The notes under the pieces: generated by a model
What the model was told of the DNA's origin: nothing
The model's input: the letters and a program-made list of their open reading frames with translations, nothing else
Databases searched by the model: none
Made by a program: the position numbers and the translations under genes
NCBI GenBank assembly: GCA_021399435.1
Contig: JAJTUP010000003.1
Span: forward strand, 1,922,001-1,986,000
From: Diaporthe sp. PMI_573
Lineage: Eukaryota; Ascomycota; Sordariomycetes; Diaporthales; Diaporthaceae
Direction of reading: 5' to 3'
DNA: 64,000 nt
In this document: piece by piece, positions 21,725 to 32,694 of the stretch
Layout of the letters: the number at the start of each line of letters is the position of its first letter
Numbering within the stretch: the stretch's first letter is position 1

Positions 21725-23249
21725 TGACCGACTGCACCTAGCCTGTGTTTCGTTTTCTTCGTCCCATTTATACTGTCTGAAATAGACCAATCATTTGTAT
21801 TCCGTCTGCACTGAACAGACAATTTAATTTGTCTTGCCTTACTGTCACCCCTTTGCAAAACATAAAGGCCCATGCGGCCCCACCAACCTCGAGAGTCCGT
21901 GAACCTGCTTCCTTCAACCGCACCCTCTCAACTCCCAACTTTCTGCTTCGAATATTTCCACACGCCATCTACAACTCCTTGCCTCTCCCGAAACCCCTCA
22001 AATTTCTGCTTCGTGAGCTCTATCGCGCACAATCTACAACACCGCAAGCTTGACGACAAGAAGACCACCAAGCAGGCCAAGAAAATCGTAAGTATCACGA
22101 GACAAGAACCAACTGCTCGCTCACAATTACAACTTACTGGCACTAAATCTTCCATTGAAGTACCAGGCTTACAATCAATGGTGCGTCCGATGCCACCTCG
22201 ACTAGATCAGGGCCAAGACCATCGTCCCGAAGTCTGGAACAAGAATCCAGTTGAGCTTAGTTGAGGACCCTATCACATCAACAGCGAAGGCCACTGACTT
22301 GTCCTGTCATCTAGGCTCCGATGAGCGTTGCAGCTGCTATGAGGCGCTCAACCTCGGCTGCCAGGAGGTGAGTTTATCCGGCACCCAGACATACAAAGCC
22401 GGTTGTCTAACAACGCGAAGGCGACCCAAAATAGAGACACGCTACGTGTTTACGTGGGTCGGTTGTCCTGTAAAGAAAGTGCCTCCTGACCTGAGGACGG
22501 ACGTAAAACTGGCCATGTAATGTTCGAACAGGCTTCGTTCCACCACTGGCTATCTGGAAAACCCCGACGTTAAAACGCGTCGTTAATACAAGTGCAAAGT
22601 CCTTTTTTTTTAAGTGGGAGATGTCATGAGGGCATCACGGGAACGAATGGGAATGACTGGATGAACTGGATTAAAGGATGTACCGTACTGCGGTATAGAT
22701 AGCATTGAGAAGCTATATACAAATTCCGCGTCCACATTGGAGGATAAGCACCCAACTCGGCTGATTACACATATGGGAAACTTGACTTCGGATGAATGTG
22801 TCAATTAATAGAGACCTGTGAGTAACCAGACTAAAAGACCATGCGGCTCTAATTCCAAAATGCCTCGTCGGTAGACACCTTAAGGAGAGGAAGAGAAGCA
22901 GAAGAAAAGCGGACCCTTGTCCCTACCGTCACGAATACATTGTATTATAACTATAGAATCGTTGTTTTCTGGAGGTATGCGCCATCGATCACTAGCGATG
23001 GTACGCTGCGAGGATGACTGCATTCAAGCGATGACAAGCAGCAGCTGATAGGGCAATGGGCACGAGCGCTACATTGGATGGAGCTGCTGCTCCGATCCAC
23101 AGGCCTGTCGAGATCCGAGGCAGGATGCGGGGTGGCTTGATCGTGTTGTTGCTGGCAATATATGGCACTGGTCGAAATTGACAATATGGCCCGGTCTGAA
23201 TCATCTTCAACCCGCCCACGCTTGTTGCACTGTGCGCCGTGGCACTACT
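21725..23249. other. Intergenic with a possible tiny spliced gene
   Basis: Most of this stretch shows no gene. A CT-rich leader-like segment lies at about 21880-22060, followed by GTAAGT at 22085 and other splice-like sites; the best coding candidate is listed at 22321-22520. Confidence 0.4.
22321..22520 (+). CDS. Candidate 48-residue spliced ORF (tentative)
   Basis: A strong acceptor (CTGAC...CATCTAG) precedes ATG 22321. Exon 22321-22367 encodes MSVAAAMRRSTSAAR and ends at a GTGAGT donor. A branch-like CTAAC and an AAG acceptor would join to 22421-22520, giving 48 residues in one frame. The first 16 residues (Ser/Ala/Arg, no acid) look like a mitochondrial presequence; the rest matches nothing I know. 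It could be a decayed copy of a small mitochondrial protein gene. Confidence 0.2.
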
Positions 23250-24359
23250 ATGACAGCTCTTGGAAATTTCACAATGAGGAAAATGAGGCTAAGAGGAGGT
23301 TTTTCCGTTGCACAACTGTGCCTTGGATTCATATATCTACTCAGCGGGGCCCTCGCCGGGACTCACAGTTCCTGTCGCCAAGATAACACCGTCACTCGGA
23401 AAGAATGGGGCTCACTTGCGTTGTCCGAGAGGAGCTCCTACATCGACGCGGTTCTTTGCATGCAATCGTCACCGTCGCAACTAAACAATGCCCAAGTTCC
23501 CGGCGCGAAGACGCGTCTGGATGATTTTGTAGCTACACACATCAACCAAACTCGGTCGATCCACATCAGCGGGATTTTCCTGTCCTGGCACCGGAACTTT
23601 GTTCAACTATGGGAGACGGCTCTTCATCAAGAATGTGGCTATCCAGCTCACCTTGGACAGCCTTATTGGAACTGGGCACTGTGGTGCAACGACCTCGCCA
23701 GCAGCCCTCTATTCGATGGCGGACCCACGAGCCTCTCTGGTGATGGAACGTACGAACCCCAGCAGGGAGACTACATCGTAGGTGGAGGTGCAACGCTGCC
23801 CCACGGGACGGGTGGAGGATGTGTCACGTCGGGCCCATTTGTCAACCAGACCATCAACCTTGGGCCTTTCGCATTTGACTTGGTGTTCTCTGGCCTGCCG
23901 TCGAACTGGACCGAGTATAACCCCCACTGCCTTAGCCGCGATCTAAACAACTACATTGCCGCCCGATACGGTAACCAGACAGCGATCGACATCCAAATGG
24001 GAACTGCTACAATAGCTGACTTCCAGAACATTATGTCAGGGGCAGACATCAATCTTGGTGTCCACGGCGGCGGTCACTTCAGCATTGGACTGGCTCTGCT
24101 GGACTTTTTCGCCAGCCCAGCCGACCCAGCCTTCTTCCTACACCACTCCATGATTGATCGATTGTGGACCGTGTGGCAGGCCGCGGATCCGGAGACAAGG
24201 CAGTATGCCTTGAGTGGAACATCAACCATCTTCAACGGGAACGAAACTGGGCAGGTCACTCTGAAGACGAAACAAAATTGGGGGGTTTTGGGGCGCGAGA
24301 AGACGACTGGCGAGCTAATGAAGGTTGGGGCAAATGGGCTGTGTTATGAGTATATGTAG
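23250..24359 (+). CDS. Tyrosinase-family type-3 copper oxidase, secreted
   Basis: A single exon of 369 residues from ATG 23250. Later in-frame ATGs at 23274 and 23283 would give a tighter signal peptide (hydrophobic VAQLCLGFIYLLSGALAG). The tyrosinase central domain (PF00264) has CuA-site His at 97, 105 and 114 (in FLSWHRNF). The CuB-site has VHGGGH (272, 276) and DPAFFLHHSMIDRLW (298/299), so all six ligands appear present. N-glycosylation sequons and several Cys agree with secretion. It ends in LCYEYM without the long C-terminal lid of melanin tyrosinases, like the short fungal secreted forms. It oxidises o-diphenols or monophenols; the physiological substrate is unknown. It is convergent with the small secreted protein gene 118 bp away. 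Confidence 0.9.
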   Translation: MTALGNFTMRKMRLRGGFSVAQLCLGFIYLLSGALAGTHSSCRQDNTVTRKEWGSLALSERSSYIDAVLCMQSSPSQLNNAQVPGAKTRLDDFVATHINQTRSIHISGIFLSWHRNFVQLWETALHQECGYPAHLGQPYWNWALWCNDLASSPLFDGGPTSLSGDGTYEPQQGDYIVGGGATLPHGTGGGCVTSGPFVNQTINLGPFAFDLVFSGLPSNWTEYNPHCLSRDLNNYIAARYGNQTAIDIQMGTATIADFQNIMSGADINLGVHGGGHFSIGLALLDFFASPADPAFFLHHSMIDRLWTVWQAADPETRQYALSGTSTIFNGNETGQVTLKTKQNWGVLGREKTTGELMKVGANGLCYEYM

Positions 24360-24477
24360 ACGTAATACCTACTAGTAATTGTCTACCATACCGACCCTCA
24401 TCCACAGGGCCTTCTGCAGATGTTGTTCACTACCTCCTCAAGCCGTGGCTCCTTATCAATGACCAAATCGACTAATT

Positions 24478-24929
24478 TCAGGGGCACTCAGTGGCGGGAG
24501 CTGGATCCCCAATTGGACAATATCCTGCGTAAATAGTAGCTTTTCCAGCTGCGCAGTTGTTGGGATCGTTGGCGTCTCTGGAGAGTGGATGAATCATCAC
24601 CATACGCTGTACAGAACAAAACCTGTGTGACCGCTTACCTCTCAATCTGTGCAATGCACCAGCTTCCGGGTTCGCCGATATCTTGCTGTGACAGAGCGGT
24701 GCTGCGGAATAGCTGGGAGTTTCCACCACCCTGTGATTCGCAGTAGGTTCCGGTCAGCATCCAGACCTCCTGAGTAACAGCATGCGAGGCAGATCTTTCA
24801 CGGCTAGCATACCGAGCTCCACAGATAGCAGCATTCCGCCAGCTCCTCCTGGCGCGTCCCAATGCCGTCAATAGCTGCTGCTAAGACGAGCGGGCAAAAC
24901 ACCAAAGCGCGGATGGTGAACGACTTCAT
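24478..24929 (-). CDS. Small secreted cysteine-rich protein
   Basis: Three exons, 24813-24929, 24639-24769 and 24478-24577, give 115 residues. Introns are 43 nt (GTATGC..CAG) and 61 nt (GTAAGC..CAG), and both joins preserve frame. The signal peptide MKSFTIRALVFCPLVLAAA is followed by a ~95-residue mature protein with seven Cys (CC pair, YC, WC, NC, YC, EC). No family is recognised. Size, signal and Cys pattern fit fungal small secreted proteins, which include effectors, but nothing here shows such a role. It lies tail-to-tail with the tyrosinase gene. No single frame holds more than a fragment, so automatic annotation could miss it. The 43-nt first intron is short but within fungal limits. 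Confidence 0.72.
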
Positions 24930-25778
24930 TTTGAAGTAACTCGTGGATCAAGAAAGAGTAGGTAGCAACTGCGGAAAGGGCCTGGATGAAAACATGTACC
25001 CCAGGGGCTCGAAGTACATTTCTGTGCGACCAAGGTTGTTGATCAAGTTAGTCCGTCAAAGGTTTCCATTGACTGTCGACGTCTTATATGATTCTACGCA
25101 CTCAAACCGGGCCCATAATACGTCGACCGGAGATGGTTCCCCGCAAAGGCTCGGAGCTCCATGTTCCTCAGCACGACACGGATCGGGGTGTGATGCCTGT
25201 TTCGAACTGTCAAGAAAGCTTAATCAACTCATCCTTGGAGTTTAGTCTCCAAGCTTGGCACGGAGATGCAGGTATTAATTAATGGCACCGGCTATTCACG
25301 GGGTAAGTCTTGGACGTTAATCCTTTCTGGGACAGATTGTGTGCGGCATTCGCCAATTTGAGCAAAGCTGTTCTCAGATAGACCAAGCTAATTCCGGCTT
25401 CTGTTACTATTTGACGTATGCCAATAAGTTTTAAATCTTGATTATCAGAGGTTGAGCGTCCAATGCCCAGATTTAGTAGAAATATATTTCCTGTTTCCTC
25501 TTCACCGTCACTGGTAATGCGGAGGAAATATTTGGGAATGACCGAGTTAGATTTGGATACTGTAACGATACAGGTCATTCTATGTGCATTTGTCTACTTC
25601 GGCTACCACTGCCGCATTTAAAGCTAGGCCTATGAATCGCGCTCTTGTTGAGCATGTGCTAGATTCGGGCCTTGTAGCAGACCTGATCGGATGAAATAAC
25701 AATTATTTGCTGTGAGGAGTGCGACAGTCCCGATGTCATTCCATCATTCCAGCCGAATGCTTTGAGCTCGGAATATGT
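24930..25778. other. Intergenic region
   Basis: No supported gene. A 99-codon minus-strand frame (25279-25578) has no recognisable domain. Confidence 0.45.
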
Positions 25779-27694
25779 TTACATGGTATATTGGAACTGT
25801 AATCACTTATTAGCGATCTTTCTCCACATCATACCGAGAAGGGCCGAGGAGATTGGAAATGTACTCACATATGGGTTCTGGAAATCAGTACTGTCCTTTT
25901 CTCCAAAGCCTTTCCCCAATCTGACTCTGTCTTCCTCCGATATCCCCTGTTCGCGTAGCTGCTTCTCCCTGCGCTTGTTTCTAAACACATAGACGAGTCT
26001 CCATAGCACAATAAGGCAGAACTCAAGCCCGAAGCATATTGCACATCCAATTGTGCCCGGAACGTATCGAGGCGCGTCTGTTGACTTGAAGATTTGTGAT
26101 CCGACCATGTTACCCACACAATATCCCACAAACGTGAAAGAACTTGTCAGTGTTCTTTTTGTTCTGCCGGCCGTGTTGGACGGAATGAGGGTCCATGCGA
26201 GGAAGAGAGAGATGACAAAAGGGACTGTCATGAAGTAGCCGCCCCACTTTGTCCACTTGTACGCAGGTTCGTTGGGGAGAAAAGCCATGAGGAGGAACCC
26301 TATAAAGGGAGGGATAGTCGAAAACATCATGAAGTACATCCGTAGGTTCTTATACTTGCTGGTGACGAGGCCGATCAAAATGAAGTAGAGCACCGACAAT
26401 ATGCTCCTTGGAATGTCGAGTAATATAACTTGCAGATTGGTGAATCCAAAGGAGGTATTGATGATATGACCAAATGTTGTTAAGCCACCTGCTATGTGTT
26501 AATTAATTGCCACAGAGCCTAAGTGGATCCACCCTGGAATGTTTCAAGACACAATAGAGCGGGCAACTGTAAGGGAAGAAGACTGATACTGACCATTCGG
26601 GACAGAACTGAGAAAGGCGTTGCACCCAGCAAACCAGAAGCATGGATCTATGAGGCACTCGCGTGCCTGTTCCCACTTCCACCTTTTGATGCCGGTTCGG
26701 TCGTGGCCTGTATTGTTCGACAGGATGCGGGTGTTTGCCATAGACTTCTCCTCAGGCGACAGCCAGCGGACTTCAGAAGGTGTGCCAAGAAGAAAAAGGC
26801 ACAAGAAGCCAACAATGACCGTAAGGGAGCCTAAGAAGTATGACATGTACCTCCAGGCTTCGAAATCCGGTCGTTGGTATTGGACAGAGCCTATTCCGTA
26901 AAGAATCAGGCTAGAAATAGCACCAAAGCCAGCATTAGCGCTCTGGAACACCAGGGACCGCGACGAGTGCTCCCGTGTTGTGTACCAGCTCCCGATAACC
27001 AAGATGAAACCCGGACTGATGCAGCATTCGAACATTCCCTGGAGAGCTCGTAACACGATAAGATGAGTAAAGTTTTGCGCGAAACCGACACCCAAGACAA
27101 TAAATCCCCAGCAGATCATGTACAGTGAGAGGGTCCGACCCATCTTATATCGCTGCAGCAAAATATTAGAGGGGAATTCGAAACACATGTACAAAATGTA
27201 AAAGATCGTCGTCAACCACGAGTACTGCTGGCCCACCAGGCCGGTGTCTTCTCGTAGCCCAAATGTCGCCTGGGTACCTAGGGAAGTTTTGTCGGTTTGT
27301 TGGATGCCATAGCAAAGCCACATGAGGGGGAGAAGATATCGGTCGATCTTCTTCTTGAGCTGCTTGTACTCTTCTTCCGTGTACTGACCTGTTATATGAG
27401 GAGGTATCAGTTTCATGTGGGAGACATGCTGAGCAGCTAACTGAAGCCACTGAGAGCGACCGGCATGAAATCAAATGGAATGAATGTCTGGTTAAACACT
27501 GTGCAACGGGACTCACCACGGTCTTCAACTGCATCCGCATCAATGACACTTCCTTCTCCATCGGACTTCTCCTCGTCGGTCACAAATTTCTCGTCACTTT
27601 TCTCAGATTCGCCATTGCGATCTGCCGCTGCAATCTCAGGACCGACATCTGCCGGCGAAGTTTTCACTTCTGAGACTGTAGTCATTCTGCCCAT
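25779..27694 (-). CDS. MFS transporter, allantoate permease (Dal5)/ACS family
   Basis: Four exons, 27517-27694, 26594-27388, 25869-26488 and 25779-25796, give 536 residues. Introns are 128, 105 and 72 nt, with phases 1, 1 and 0. The last exon encodes only FQYTM plus stop, matching the short FRY-type tail of this family. After an acidic ~60-residue N-terminus, about 12 membrane helices follow. Family words include YGIQQTDKTSLGTQATFGLREDTGL, RALQGMFECCISPGF and NGGLTTFGHIINTSFGF, the last created only by splicing. Members import organic anions such as allantoate, ureidosuccinate, nicotinate, pantothenate or biotin-type compounds across the plasma membrane; the substrate here is unknown. ATG 27694 is chosen; 27685 is an alternative. 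Confidence 0.88.
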
Positions 27695-29109
27695 TCGCAA
27701 AGCAGGAGATGCAAGTTCCTCCGCAGTACGCTCCGAAGCGAAGCCAATGGGGTCCAATCAAGGTGAAGGGCAAGTCACGAACTGGAAAGTTTTGGGAAAT
27801 TGGTTGTTACTGATTGTTATCCATCCTAAGCTTGACACGGCAGACTTTAATACATGCTGTAAACCGGCGGCACCATGCACGATTACGGTGGCATCGTCGG
27901 CGCCATTCACTTTGTCCCCCACGACTAGAAAGCCAAGAGATTGAGGAATGAGGGGGTTCCTTACGACCCAGATACTGCGGTAGAGCCAGTACCAGTCAGG
28001 CGTGATATACAGAGGAACTACCGATAGCGTATGACAGCGTGACAGGGGAGTACAGCGATATCAGATGTGATGGGTTCGATAGCAAGGTTCCGACAGCAAA
28101 GGAAGGATAGCTGTTGTTACATCCCTGAGGTCTGTCATTTGTATCTTATCGAGGCATGTTTGGAAGGCGAGTCCTGCCGATCGCTTTCGGCAACGCAGTG
28201 GATATCGGTCATGCGAGCTGTGTCTCCTTGGCGGGGGATGGCAACGAATCGTTGCGCATGGCTCTGGCATGGCTTGCCGCGTACAAACCAGAAGGTGGTC
28301 AGCGTTGAAGCGGGGGAATATGTTCGGTATCTCGAATCCGCGTTCTTATCTTCCAGGGTTCGAGCCAAGACAAGCAGACGGCGAGGTCCGCGCCCAGCTC
28401 TGCGATTGAAGATAGGCACGACGGGCAAAGTCTGCACCGGTCCGGTTGACATCTGTGAGGTATCTAGAGCTCGTCTGCGCGATTTGGGTGCACCAAGGAG
28501 CTATGATCTGGAGGTATTGAGAAGTCCAGACATTTACAATAAATGGACAAATTGTTGATGTCCGCGTAAGGGAAACCCGCTCTCAGCCCATTCTACAGTC
28601 ATAAGTCTAGCAATTAAGTACACTTCAGACACAAATATCGCCTATTTTTCGGTTGTCAATCATGCTTCCGCATGCGTGGTCGCAAGCACGTAATAAGAGA
28701 TTCAAAGCCGGTATCACGCAGCCTAACATGCCTGGAAAGATCGCCGCTGGTTTCGAAAGTATGAACATGCTCAACTGATTCTAGTGCAAAGGAGGCCAAA
28801 GCTCTTGCAAATAGGACTGTATACAAGAAATCTTGGAAGTTATTGGCTCACTGTTGATACAGTAGTGTCCTGGCCGATGGAACACTATTGACAGGCAACT
28901 CAAAACAATTTGTGAATGCACGACGTCTTCGTACCAGGTAGAGAATATTAGCCGCCTCGCCTTAGAGTTTACTGAGCTTTCTACCATCCGCACGAGATAA
29001 GTTTCTGATTGCAAAGCTCATCTTTCAGCATGAGCAACATCATATGTCTCAACACTAGGTCGCAAAATACGACGGAGAAATAGGTGTCATCCCAAAGCCC
29101 ATCATCTCA
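27695..29109. other. Gene-poor region
   Basis: No gene is supported. A 163-codon frame at 28067-28558 is Arg/Ser-rich, is shadowed by an antisense frame and has no recognisable domain. Confidence 0.45.
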
Positions 29110-29463
29110 CAGGGGTTTATCCTAGAGCTAGATATCACAGACAAGGTTATCTCATGGGATAAAGCGCAGAAAATAGAGGCCATCACATTGGAGAATTTAT
29201 TCTAGGATGTTCTCCTACAAAAGGTATTCAATAGGAGGGTATCTCATACGAGGGTACCCTATAGGAGGCTATCTCCATTACTCTATAGGAGGTGCTCCTA
29301 TAGGACAGCATACTACAGGAGGTTATTACACGGCAGGCTTTCCCCTGGGAGGTTCTTACATAGGAGGCCACCCCTTAGGAGCTTATTCCACAGGTGGTAT
29401 GACTGTAGGAAGTTATCCTATAGGAGGTTATCCCACGGTAATGCAACCCATGGGAGGATAATA
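29110..29463 (+). repeat. 15-bp minisatellite family, locus 3 (largest)
   Basis: About 350 bp of diverged 15-bp units around the word GGAGGTTATCCTATA. Because the unit is a multiple of three, one frame (29207-29461) is open for 84 codons and reads as imperfect IGGYP pentapeptides. Units differ more than at locus 2, so this is an older array. Confidence 0.85.
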
Positions 29464-29857
29464 TGCTAGAGGATAAGATATGGTAGGTCGTCCGATCTGA
29501 GGCTGTCACATATGAAAGCATGCTATCAGAGGCTCTCCCGCCACTAGAATTTGTCTCAGTCACTCTGTTTGTCTTGAGTGTGCTGAGTGTTTGGTCAAAT
29601 CTGTGTTTCACCCCGTTTATTGAAGACTCACCCCTTTCATGTGGTAATATATGGAATAAGTATCCTCTGTACTCTATTTCGTCGTCGTCACACCGTGATC
29701 CCAAGCAGTCGCAGCGTGTTGTCATCAATATGAGCATGCCCCCAGCCCTCAGTCGACCCGCGAGAAATCGAATGTAGGATATTTATCGTCCCACCGTTCA
29801 GCATCGATGAAGATGTCGTCGCGATGTAAAGACTGACGACGGTCACACGGCTTTTGA

Positions 29858-30149
29858 GTGGTTTTGTTTTTAATCCGTGTAGGTACGCTTCTTAAGCAGT
29901 ATGTAGACGGTCCCTTACACGGCTTTTGAGGCGTTGCCAGAAGCGGTTCTCGCTAGCCTTGTCTGTGCGGCTGTCACAAGGCTGTCGATGTTTTCTGGGC
30001 CACGTGCCACAGACAATCGTATTCTAAACCTAGTGTTATCGACATTGTTTTTTTTTTAACGCTGGGTGTTTAAGCGTTTGCCACTGTATGAAGGGACCGC
30101 CTACATACTGCTTAAGAAGCGTACGTACACGGATTAAAAACAAAACCAC
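29858..30149. mobile_element. Small inverted-repeat element (MITE-like), arms D and B
   Basis: Arms of about 60 bp face each other: 29858-29916 on the minus strand and 30090-30149 on the plus strand, about 95% complementary, with outer ends GTGGTTTT...AAAACCAC. The interior (~170 bp) is noncoding and includes a T-rich run. Flanks are near-identical direct repeats: acacggcttttga at 29845-29857 and 30152-30164. A further copy sits inside at 29917-29929. The arms are the right-hand part of the same repeat as 7329-7420. Confidence 0.75.
30061..30149 (+). repeat. MITE-like dispersed repeat, full copy B
   Basis: Matches copies A (7329-7420) and C (49083-49168) along nearly their whole length, with single-base differences such as gttTgcc for gttTacc and aCaaaacc for aCgaaacc. 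It forms the right arm of the element at 29858-30149. Confidence 0.85.
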
Positions 30150-30164
30150 TTACACGGCTTTTGA

Positions 30165-32694
30165 ACGCGATAGGAAACAACATTTGACCAGAAAACACCA
30201 ACCAGGGTCACAAGAGTCACTGGTCAGGACACATGGCTTTTGCACGCGATAATTCAATGCTCTTGTTCACTTAATTCTAATGCGATCTTAGCGATGCAAA
30301 CTGCCACAGGCCCAGTACCATGGCAAATAATAAACTCCCGAAAAAGCTTGTGCTCCCAAATGCATGTCCTTCATCCCATTCAATCCCAACCAATACAATC
30401 ATAACCATGGGACCAAGAATCTCGGTGGTTGCTACTCGTATGTCGATGATGACAAGCCATGTCTTGAATCAAGGGGCGACGCCGGCAAAAGTAGTGTAGC
30501 CCGGCAGCTCCCTCAGTCGGTTGTATGCTCGATTCTGCCGGTAGTCACCCATTCTGGTGGCCTTGTCACGGATCGTGACGACTGGAACGGTCAGCTTAAA
30601 AGTCTCCGCGTCGTTGGGCCTTCATGACGAACACAGGGATATGGTTCACCATGGCAAGCCACAGCAAAGAGGGGGGGGCTGTGCCTCTACACTCTTTTCG
30701 GTGAGTTTGGGAGTGGGCGGGATGATCATCGTCAGACATGGTATCTGACCTTCCAGCGTCGGACATCGCGCCCTGACCGGGCCGAGCGCCCAATGCGAGC
30801 TTACACTGGCCGATGTCAAAGTCAGAGCTGTCGAGGGAATTAGCTTGACATAGACAACCTTCGCTCGGATTTTGGTCGCCAGAGCGCCTCGCTGGCGAAG
30901 ACATTCATGGAGGAGGGCATCTCCAGGCCCAGTTTTCAGCAAGTTGCCGCTTATCCTTTGGCTGTTGTCTAGATTTGGCAGCGGCCGAGGCCGAGACTAC
31001 AAGGAACTGAACGGTGTGGGTATCTCTGACTAGTTGAGTCGGCCGCCGTGATTGTATCAGAGACTGCTTATTGTCGTATCTTGCTGCCGGTTACTCTACC
31101 ATTGATCGAGGCCTCGTGGTAAGGGGGGGGCGGGGGGTGATGGCTTGTAGTTCTTGCTGATTTGAGCGATTGAAAGAGCTGGTTTCTGTCAATTATGGAC
31201 TAGGCATTGATTGCCGGGAGCACTTTTTTGGAGTATAATGAGGGTGTCTTCTAATTCAAGGTTCAATGATCAAACTTACCAGAATCGGATTTTCTAATGA
31301 CTGATAGGACCTTTTCTTTTTAAGAAGGGCCTTGTGGGAGAGCTGACCATGCAGCTTTGAAAGACAATAAGTTCCAGCAACGATTTAAAGTTGACAAAGG
31401 GGTAAACAAAGTGACGATGACACGGTGAGGTAGGTGCAGACAAGGAGAAAGGGGGGTTTCCGGTGATAGTGGGAGGTGTGTTGAAGAGAGATAGAAAGTG
31501 GGAGAAGGGCGAGGTTTGAGTTTGAGTGTTCTTGGAGGAAAGTCAAGAAAGGTTGCAGAAGAAGGATTGATGATTGCAGGAAAGAGAGGAAGGAAAGTGG
31601 CAGAAGGGCTGGGTTTAAACAGTTTTTGGAGGAGTTCTCAGGTAGACACAACACTCCCACCACTAGTAAGAATCGAACAGTCAATAGACAATGTCAGATG
31701 AACAACACAATTGTGTCAAGCCATTTTTGTAGAAACTGGTTAATCATGGGATGGGGTTTTCTACAGGATCCAACTTTTCCTTATAGATTAGGCAGCTATA
31801 AAAGATGTCTGATGGAAAATGTTGGTTTATTGTATTTAAAGTGATTGTGTGAAACATGGATTGGAAGCAATTACTGGGAACAATTCACTGGAAAGTTATG
31901 GAAGGCGGCCTTGTATAAGATTAAAATATCAGATAAAACATAGATGCTGTGGCGATATGAAAAACACCTGCGTAAAGCTTAGAAAACGAATCCACGGCAG
32001 ATTATCCCGAAGGAGATTGTGCCACAGGAAGGTATCCTACAGAAGGTTGTCCTATTGGTGGCTCTCCTTCAGAAGGCTGTTGGCTTTTAGGATGGTGAAC
32101 ACTTTGAACTGTTCACCGCAAAGATACTGCGGCCGCATAGCGGGCAGCCGGGCAACTTAGAAAGCTCGCATCTGTCGAGATGTTGCGGGGCTATCTATTA
32201 CAAGCAGAGTAGTTACTTTCTTTCTCGATCCTGGGCATGGACGAGGTGATAGGAGGCAGGGCTTGTTTTCATCTGGGTGTGCGCAGACGTTGCTTCAACG
32301 TGTGACTTGAACTCGCATTGATCTTTTCTGGGGCTTTTGGATGTCACCTGGTCATTGAAGGCAAATCTTTTAATTTTGACCCAGCTGATTTATCAAGTCC
32401 CGCAATGATTCAAATGTCTCTTGTAAATTTCCACCTTTGCACAGGGGCAGAAGTTGACATCCGTTCGTGGCCATCCGAGTCTTCATATGTCATCACGACG
32501 CAGGAATGCTTTTGGCGTCTTGCGCACCAGCGGACGATCAGCTCCGGACCAGAGACGGGCTGCAGCAGCTCGGCCCTAGAATCTGAGAATCTGAAGCTAT
32601 CCGCGTACCTGCGTCAACCATCGTCATCGCATTGGAGCTATTTTGCGTCTCGGCCGACTGGTTAAAAGGGCTTGTTGATCTCCCAACAACGCTT
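30165..32694. other. Gene-poor, repeat-bearing region
   Basis: No supported gene. A second copy of the flanking word (acatggcttttgcacgcgata, 30231-30251) follows the element. Both strands at about 30400-30950 have short open frames with no known domain. The stretch at 31120-31137 is G-rich. A minisatellite locus lies at 31997-32083. Confidence 0.45.
31997..32083 (+). repeat. 15-bp minisatellite family, locus 4
   Basis: Diverged units (ATTATCCCGAAGGAG, GGTATCCTACAGAAGG and others). It is followed by agatactgcggccgcatagcgg at about 32122, which matches agatgctgcggctgagtagcgg after locus 5, so the family shares sequence beyond the tandem units. Confidence 0.7.

Noticed and set aside
25279..25578. 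99-codon minus-strand frame
   Set aside because: No signal, domain or splice evidence; kept as intergenic.
28355..28375. GGTTCGAGCC, resembling a tRNA B box
   Set aside because: No A box or cloverleaf-compatible sequence at the right distance upstream.
28067..28558. 163-codon frame in the gene-poor middle
   Set aside because: No recognisable domain, an antisense frame of similar length, no clear leader or introns.
32318..32665. 115-codon frame before the TCACAC repeat
   Set aside because: Low-complexity Ser-rich product without motif, in the probable promoter of the mitochondrial protein gene.
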